17,373 nucleotides of DNA, from assembly GCA_023481335.1 (NCBI GenBank), contig JAMCWI010000030.1, forward strand, positions 1 through 17,373. The letters are read 5' to 3'. The position numbers and the translations under genes are program-made. The notes beneath the pieces were generated by a model. That model searched no databases. It was not told the DNA's origin and saw only the letters and a list, made by a program, of their open reading frames with translations. Shown here in pieces: positions 13,142 to 17,373 of this stretch (within the stretch, counting starts at the first letter, position 1; every line of letters begins with the position of its first letter). Origin of the DNA: Bacillota bacterium. Its GTDB lineage: Bacteria; Bacillota; Desulfotomaculia; Desulfotomaculales; Desulfotomaculaceae.

Positions 13142-14002
13142 TTAATCACCCTCCGTCTGAGGAATAATATCGGGATTGTAGACGGTGGTAATGACCAGCA
13201 CTTCTTCCAATTTATGGAGATCTGCAAAGGGTGCTACGGTTGCAGTTTTAAACAACCCCGTAGGCTCATCGGAGACATGGACCACTCTGCCGATGGGAAC
13301 CCCTTTGGGAAAGGTACCCCCGATGCCCGATGTTATAATTATTTGACCGTCCATCAGTTCGGTATCCCTCGGCACATGAATCAACCGGGTTTCCCCGGTA
13401 CCGGAGGCGGTCCCTTCCAACACTCCGGGAATGCGGGTTTCCTGAACCAGCGCCCCCACCCCGCTGCGGGGGTCGGTAATTAACATCAACTGGGAAGTAT
13501 TGGGTGATACTGCTACAATTTTACCAACCAAGCCCGAAGGTGTTACCACGGGCATATTTTTAAGTATACCATCCTTGCTTCCTTTGTTCAATGAGACAAT
13601 GCCAAACCAGTTTCCGGGATCACGGCCAATGACTGCCGCCGTTCGGGTACTGAAATTTTGCTTATACTGGTCCCGGTATTGCAAAAGGTCGGTGAGACGT
13701 TTATTTTCCTGACGCAGCTCTTCCTGCATATGCAGCTGCCCTTTTAAAAGGGATACCTGTTCCTTCAGCACTTTGTTCTCTTCGGACAGTCTTCCCAGGG
13801 AAGCAATGGATTCCACCCCGTTGCGAAAGGTCTCCCCGATATTCATCAGCACCCCTTGGACAGGGGCCAGGACATCTTTGATGGCTGCTTCCATGGGCGT
13901 AAGCTGGGGGCGGCCCACATGGGTAAATCGCATCACCAGCAGGGTAATCCCCACCAAAACTGCCAGCAGCATAATCTTCTTATAGGATACGAAGCGGGGC
14001 AA
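13142..14002 (-). CDS. mreC: Rod shape-determining protein MreC
   Basis: Bitopic protein linking cytoplasmic MreB to PBP2 outside. The 286 residues have a short cytoplasmic N-terminus, one membrane segment (about 8-26), a coiled coil (about 71-107, LSEENKVLKEQVSLLKGQLH and following) and a beta-barrel periplasmic-type domain with TAAVIGRDPGNWFGIVSLNKGSKDGI and SGIGGTFPKGVPIGRV. The most likely start is TTG at 14002, behind AAGGGTGTG; the internal ATG at codon 11 has no ribosome binding site and would cut into the membrane segment. It lies 12 bp after mreB. Confidence 0.95.
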   Translation of the reverse strand: MPRFVSYKKIMLLAVLVGITLLVMRFTHVGRPQLTPMEAAIKDVLAPVQGVLMNIGETFRNGVESIASLGRLSEENKVLKEQVSLLKGQLHMQEELRQENKRLTDLLQYRDQYKQNFSTRTAAVIGRDPGNWFGIVSLNKGSKDGILKNMPVVTPSGLVGKIVAVSPNTSQLMLITDPRSGVGALVQETRIPGVLEGTASGTGETRLIHVPRDTELMDGQIIITSGIGGTFPKGVPIGRVVHVSDEPTGLFKTATVAPFADLHKLEEVLVITTVYNPDIIPQTEGD

Positions 14003-14014
14003 AATCTCACACCC

Positions 14015-15049
14015 TTAGGCCAACTTTTTCGGTTGGATTAATACACGTCTTAAGACGTCGATGTTCTCCAGCACCCTGCCGGACCCGTAGGCCACCGCCA
14101 GCAGGGGTTCCTCCGCCAGATGAACCGGCATACCCGTTTGGTTACTGACCAGCCGGTCCAGACCCCTCAGCAGCGATCCGCCGCCTGCCATCACGATCCC
14201 CCGGTCCATGATGTCTGCAGCCAGTTCCGGCGGGGTCTTTTCCAGGGTCACTTTAATGGCCTCCAAGATGGTCGCCACCGGCTCGGACAACGCTTTATAG
14301 ATTTCCGTTGAGGTAATTTGCAGTGTTTTAGGCAAACCGGTGACCAAATCCCGCCCTCTGATTTCTTCCTTCTCCTCAATATCCAACGGATAGGCGGTGC
14401 CGATATTATTCTTAATATGCTCGGCGGTGCGTTCGCCGATCATCAAATTGTAAGTCCGTTTGACGTGTTGGATAATGGCGTCATCCATCTCATCGCCGGC
14501 AATGCGAATGGATTTGCTGGTGACAATGCCGCCCAGGGAGATAACCGCCACCTCGGTGGTGCCGCCGCCAATGTCAACAATCATATTGCCTGTGGGCTCA
14601 TGCACAGGCAGCCCTGCTCCGATGGCTGCGGCCATTGGTTCTTCGATCAGATAGGCTTCTCTGGCCCCGGCCTGCAAAGCTGCCTCCCGGACGGCCCTTT
14701 CTTCCACGGCGGTAACACCGGAGGGCACACTAACCACCACCCGGGGTTTGACAATAAAGGAGCGCCCCCGCAGGGCCTTGTTGATAAAATATTTAATCAT
14801 GCTTTGGGTTACGTCAAAATCCGCAATTACGCCATCCTTCATCGGACGAATGGCCACGATGTTCCCCGGGGTGCGGCCAATCATTTTCTTGGCTTCTTCC
14901 CCCACTGCCAGCACCTGTCCGGTTTCCCTTTGAATGGCCACCACCGACGGCTCCCTTAGCACGATACCCTTACCCTTTAAATAAACCAGGGAGTTGGCGG
15001 TGCCCAGATCTATGCCCAAATCCTTGGAAAACATACCAAGTCTCATCAT
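14015..15049 (-). CDS. mreB: Rod shape-determining actin homologue MreB
   Basis: Bacterial actin that forms membrane-bound filaments guiding side-wall synthesis. The 344-residue product has the actin-fold nucleotide motifs: phosphate-1 IDLGTANSLVYLKG (about 13-26), phosphate-2 VDIGGGTTEVAVISLGG (158-174) and adenosine IVMAGGGSLLRGLD (285-298). It also has the MreB signature EPSVVAIQRETG. The ATG at 15049 follows an ideal AAGGAGGA; a second ATG is adjacent. This ribosome binding site is stronger than those of mreC and mreD, whose starts are TTG. It follows radC by 21 bp. Confidence 0.98.
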   Translation of the reverse strand: MMRLGMFSKDLGIDLGTANSLVYLKGKGIVLREPSVVAIQRETGQVLAVGEEAKKMIGRTPGNIVAIRPMKDGVIADFDVTQSMIKYFINKALRGRSFIVKPRVVVSVPSGVTAVEERAVREAALQAGAREAYLIEEPMAAAIGAGLPVHEPTGNMIVDIGGGTTEVAVISLGGIVTSKSIRIAGDEMDDAIIQHVKRTYNLMIGERTAEHIKNNIGTAYPLDIEEKEEIRGRDLVTGLPKTLQITSTEIYKALSEPVATILEAIKVTLEKTPPELAADIMDRGIVMAGGGSLLRGLDRLVSNQTGMPVHLAEEPLLAVAYGSGRVLENIDVLRRVLIQPKKLA

Positions 15050-15070
15050 TTCGTCCTCCTTAGGGTGTGA

Positions 15071-15754
15071 TTAAATAAGTCCTTTGGATTTTAAACTGGT
15101 GAATCTATTATCTCCAATTACGATGTGGTCTAGGACATCGATGCCGATAATTTCTCCGGCTTCGATCAATCTTTTGGTGAGGGAAATGTCTTCCCTGCTT
15201 GGGGTAGGATCGCCGCTGGGGTGATTATGTACCAAGATAATAGAGGCGGCACTCCGGCGAATGGCCATTTTAAACAGCTCCCTGGGATGAACCATGGAAG
15301 AGTTTAAGGTACCAATGGAGATGGTCTCCCTGGCCAACACCTGGTTTTTGGTATTGAGAAGCAGTGCTTGGAAATATTCCCTGTCCCGATCCCTTAAATC
15401 TTCCATCACCAGGGTGCAGACATCTTCGGGACAGCGGATCACCGGCCTCTCCTCCGTGGGTAAAGCAGCCAGCCGCTTGCCCAGTTCCAGGGCTGCCTTT
15501 ACCTGTACAGCCTTGGCCGGACCGACCCCTTTGAGTTCGCTTAATTCCTCTACGGTGGCCTGGGCCAATGCCCGCAAGTCCCGAAAACGGCCCAAGAGTG
15601 CTGCGGCCAATTCCATGGCAGAGGCTTTGGCCGTACCGGTCCTCAGCATGATGGCTAGTAAATCAATATCGGAAAGGTTTGCTGCCCCCTCTTTAACCAT
15701 ACGCTCTCTGGGACGCTGTTCCGGGGGTAGTTCGCGCATTACTGGATAAGTCAT
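15071..15754 (-). CDS. radC: RadC family JAMM-domain protein
   Basis: Widely conserved protein of unclear activity; the old DNA-repair name was based on a misassigned mutation. The 227 residues contain an N-terminal helix-hairpin-helix region (LSELKGVGPAKAVQVKAALELG, 71-92) and a C-terminal JAMM/MPN metalloprotease-like domain. Its motif HxHx7SxxD is complete: His176, His178, Ser186 and Asp189, in LVHNHPSGDPTPSREDI. The ATG at 15754 overlaps the maf stop by 4 bp (ATGA). Its place between maf and mreB is conserved in Firmicutes. Confidence 0.96.
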   Translation of the reverse strand: MTYPVMRELPPEQRPRERMVKEGAANLSDIDLLAIMLRTGTAKASAMELAAALLGRFRDLRALAQATVEELSELKGVGPAKAVQVKAALELGKRLAALPTEERPVIRCPEDVCTLVMEDLRDRDREYFQALLLNTKNQVLARETISIGTLNSSMVHPRELFKMAIRRSAASIILVHNHPSGDPTPSREDISLTKRLIEAGEIIGIDVLDHIVIGDNRFTSLKSKGLI

Positions 15755-16326
15755 ACAATTTCGACTCCAAATGTTCTTAAGGCATCTGCCAATTTAGCCA
15801 CCGGCAAGCCAACCACATTAAAATAGCAGCCCCTAATGCTGTCGATAAAAACAGAGGCTTTGCCCTGCACTGCATAGGCACCGGCTTTATCATAGGGTTC
15901 GCCGGTAGCCACATAGCGCTGAATTTGTTCTAACGACAAGGGCTTAAACCGTACCGCCGTGGCCTGGTGGGTGACGATGGATCGTCCTGTGGCGGCATCG
16001 ATGACAGCCAAACCGGTAAATACTTCATGGCTTCTGCCCTGCAAACTGCCTAGCATTTGAATGGCTTCCTCACGGTCTGCCGGTTTTCCCAGGGGTTTGC
16101 CCCCCAGTACCACAAGGGTATCGGCCCCAATGACCAGACCCCGGGTGTTTTGTGCAGCCACCACCGAGGCCTTTCGTTCCGCCAGCTCTTCCACCTGTTG
16201 GGCAGCGGACATGGTTTCATCCAGGGTCTCATCCACTTCACTGGCTTCTATCTTAAATTCAAGACCCAGGTTTTTTAGAAGCTCCTGACGACGTGGAGAT
16301 GCGGATGCAAGAATGATTGGACGCAC
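15751..16326 (-). CDS. maf: Maf-type nucleoside triphosphate pyrophosphatase
   Basis: Hydrolyses non-canonical or pyrimidine nucleoside triphosphates (dTTP/UTP-type Maf) to the monophosphate, as a house-cleaning enzyme also linked to septum inhibition in B. subtilis. The 191 residues begin RPIILASASPRRQELLKNLGL, which contains the SPRR motif, followed by GADTLVVLGGKPLGKP and GKASVFIDSIRGCYFNVVGLPV, all typical. The start is GTG at 16326 behind GGGGGG. It overlaps radC by 4 bp. Full length. Confidence 0.96.
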   Translation of the reverse strand: MRPIILASASPRRQELLKNLGLEFKIEASEVDETLDETMSAAQQVEELAERKASVVAAQNTRGLVIGADTLVVLGGKPLGKPADREEAIQMLGSLQGRSHEVFTGLAVIDAATGRSIVTHQATAVRFKPLSLEQIQRYVATGEPYDKAGAYAVQGKASVFIDSIRGCYFNVVGLPVAKLADALRTFGVEIV

Positions 16327-16358
16327 AAGGGTTCCCCCCTATAAAACCCGAAGATCAG

Positions 16359-16616
16359 CTATAATTTTCGATAAGCTAAAAAGCCTGCTAACATACCGAG
16401 ACCGGTAACAGGCCCTAACGACATGGTAAAGCCAAAGGAAAGTTGAAGAAAATGCAAGTTGAATGTCGTATTTTTCAACCCGATGGTTGTAAAGTTTTTC
16501 AGTACAGGCACGTAAACTGCCAATGCTTGTCCGATGGCACTGCCCGCCACACCAAAGGCAAGCAGCATGATGATTAAAGTTCCCGGCCCTTTGCCGACCC
16601 TAAATGTTTTGCTCAT
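16359..16616 (-). CDS. DUF4321 small membrane protein
   Basis: Small protein of unknown function with two hydrophobic segments (LIIMLLAFGVAGSAIGQALAV near the N-terminus, and a second one toward the C-terminus, LQLSFGFTMSLGPVTGLGMLAGFLAY). It resembles DUF4321, a short family commonly found near maf in clostridia. The frame opens at a GTG at 16625. The better start is the ATG at 16616, five nt after AGGTGA, giving 85 residues that begin MSKTFRVGKG. It is the first gene after the candidate promoter at 16658-16686. Confidence 0.75.
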   Translation of the reverse strand: MSKTFRVGKGPGTLIIMLLAFGVAGSAIGQALAVYVPVLKNFTTIGLKNTTFNLHFLQLSFGFTMSLGPVTGLGMLAGFLAYRKL

Positions 16617-16657
16617 GTTCTTCACCTGTCAGGAAAGGATTGGAATTACTTCTTATA

Positions 16658-16686
16658 AGTTTATCATCCACCCATTTATCTGACAA
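16658..16686 (-). promoter_or_regulatory. Candidate sigma-A promoter of the DUF4321-maf-radC-mreBCD-mrdA operon
   Basis: On the minus strand TTGTCA (16686-16681), a 17-nt spacer and TAAACT (16663-16658): 5/6 and 4/6 matches to the sigma-A consensus. It would start transcription about 35 nt before the DUF4321 ATG. No other promoter is evident in the gap to rex. Confidence 0.5.
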
Positions 16687-16740
16687 GCAATTACAGATAC
16701 TTTAGTTGTCCCCGATTAAATGAGAAATATCCGTTAAATT

Positions 16741-16770
16741 AGGAAAGGTGGGCAAAAACCCACCTTTCCT
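16741..16770. terminator. Strong hairpin after rex
   Basis: A perfect 12-bp inverted repeat, AGGAAAGGTGGG paired with CCCACCTTTCCT, with a 6-nt loop, 10 nt after the rex stop. Neither strand has a proper T-run after the stem (AATTTAAC on the rex side), so it is not a textbook terminator. It may act as a weak terminator or protect the rex mRNA 3' end. Confidence 0.6.
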
Positions 16771-16780
16771 GTGAAAATCC

Positions 16781-17373
16781 TTATTTTTCTTTAAGTGCCA
16801 GGTTAAAGGTTAAAATTTCTAATTTTACCGAAAGATCCACATTCCTTACTTCCACATGGTCCGGCAGGTTTAGGGATAGGGGGGCAAAATTCAGAATGGC
16901 TTCTAAACCCGCTTTTACCATGATGTCTGCAATATCCTGGGCTGCTTTGGAAGGAACAGCGATAATTCCGATACGAACCTGATGTTCCTTTGCCACCCTG
17001 GACAGTTCCTCCAGGGGAAGAACTTCCAGATCGGCAATGCGCTTGCCGATCTTGGTCAGGTCGTTATCAAATACCCCCACAATGGTAAAGCCCCTGTCCT
17101 TGAATTCCCGGTAAGTCACCAGGGCGGAGCCAAGGTTCCCCGCTCCCACCATCACCAGGTTCCACGGCTCGGACAGGCCAAGGATTTTTACGGTGTAGCG
17201 GATTAAGTCCTTAACGTTATAACCAACGCCCCGGGTTCCGAATTCGCCAAAGTAGGCCAGGTCCTTGCGCACCTGGGCCGGGCTTACCCCAACGCCCTCG
17301 GCGATATCTCCCGAAGAGACGGTGGTGATGCCTTTTTTATCCAATCTTTTCAAAAACCTGGTGATGGTGGGAG
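16781..17373 (-). CDS. rex: Redox-sensing transcriptional repressor Rex (N-terminus outside window)
   Basis: Homodimeric repressor that senses the NADH/NAD+ ratio and controls fermentation and respiration genes. It has an N-terminal winged helix (TTVSSGDIAEGVGVSPAQVRKDLAYFGEFGTRGVGYNV), a Rossmann domain with VMVGAGNLGSALVTY (GxGxxG type) and the C-terminal swapped helix. A start could be placed at a TTG at 17353, but the frame stays open to the window edge. There it reads LPTITRFLKRLDKKG, which matches the usual Rex N-terminus. The gene is therefore cut by the edge and about ten residues are missing. No Rex-type operator (TTGTGA...TCACAA) is seen in the window. Confidence 0.95.
   Translation of the reverse strand, partial: PTITRFLKRLDKKGITTVSSGDIAEGVGVSPAQVRKDLAYFGEFGTRGVGYNVKDLIRYTVKILGLSEPWNLVMVGAGNLGSALVTYREFKDRGFTIVGVFDNDLTKIGKRIADLEVLPLEELSRVAKEHQVRIGIIAVPSKAAQDIADIMVKAGLEAILNFAPLSLNLPDHVEVRNVDLSVKLEILTFNLALKEK

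Noticed and set aside
14318..14959. 213-residue open frame on the + strand
   Set aside because: Antisense to mreB; its His/Gly/Asn-rich composition is typical of a shadow frame, with no family resemblance.
16781..17353. Complete rex with TTG start at 17353
   Set aside because: The frame continues to the window edge with the conserved LPTITRFLKRL segment, so the gene is cut by the window.

Overview
The window comes from a spore-forming, Gram-positive clostridial bacterium, most likely of the Desulfotomaculum/Peptococcaceae type. This is an inference from gene content and order; no 16S or database match was available. Every recognised gene lies on the minus strand, so transcription runs from high to low coordinates. 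The order rex, DUF4321, maf, radC, mreBCD, mrdA, minCDE, rodA, spoIVFA, spoIVFB, two radical-SAM-associated genes, rng, rplU, rpmA is an expanded form of the Bacillus subtilis block maf-radC-mreBCD-minCD-spoIVFAB-rplU-(ysxB)-rpmA. It adds mrdA, minE, rodA, the radical SAM pair and RNase G, and it lacks ysxB/prp.

Region by region (downward): 17373-16781 is the NADH-sensing repressor rex, cut by the window edge, followed by a strong hairpin. 16686-10641 is an elongation operon with a candidate sigma-A promoter: a small membrane protein, maf, radC, mreB, mreC, mreD and PBP2, closed by a clear terminator at 10587-10611. 10574-8935 is minCDE with a spoVG-like sigma-H promoter; its MinC appears to consist only of the C-terminal domain. 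8589-7342 is rodA, bracketed by two related, same-orientation repeat elements (8625-8926 and 6997-7336). 6980-5102 is spoIVFA-spoIVFB behind a good sigma-E-type promoter, ending in a terminator. 5068-701 is the radical SAM protein, its DUF2344 partner and an RNase E/G. 644-1 is rplU with its promoter and an L21-type leader, then the start of rpmA.

The genes act together in cell shape (MreBCD, PBP2, RodA), division-site placement (MinCDE), sporulation (the SpoIVF complex, with stage-specific promoters predicted from sequence) and RNA or ribosome biology (RNase G, L21, L27, the radical SAM pair).

The most unusual content is the pair of about 300-340 bp elements. Each has 22-nt inverted ends and three internal arrays of 7-bp repeats (4/7/17 and 5/10/8 units, counting one degenerate unit). 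Each also has a conserved core that is a Rho-independent terminator pointing with the genes. One copy's end additionally supplies a TTGACC -35 for rodA with a TATAAT just outside. The elements look like MITE-type insertions that have split one gene cluster into separate transcription units.
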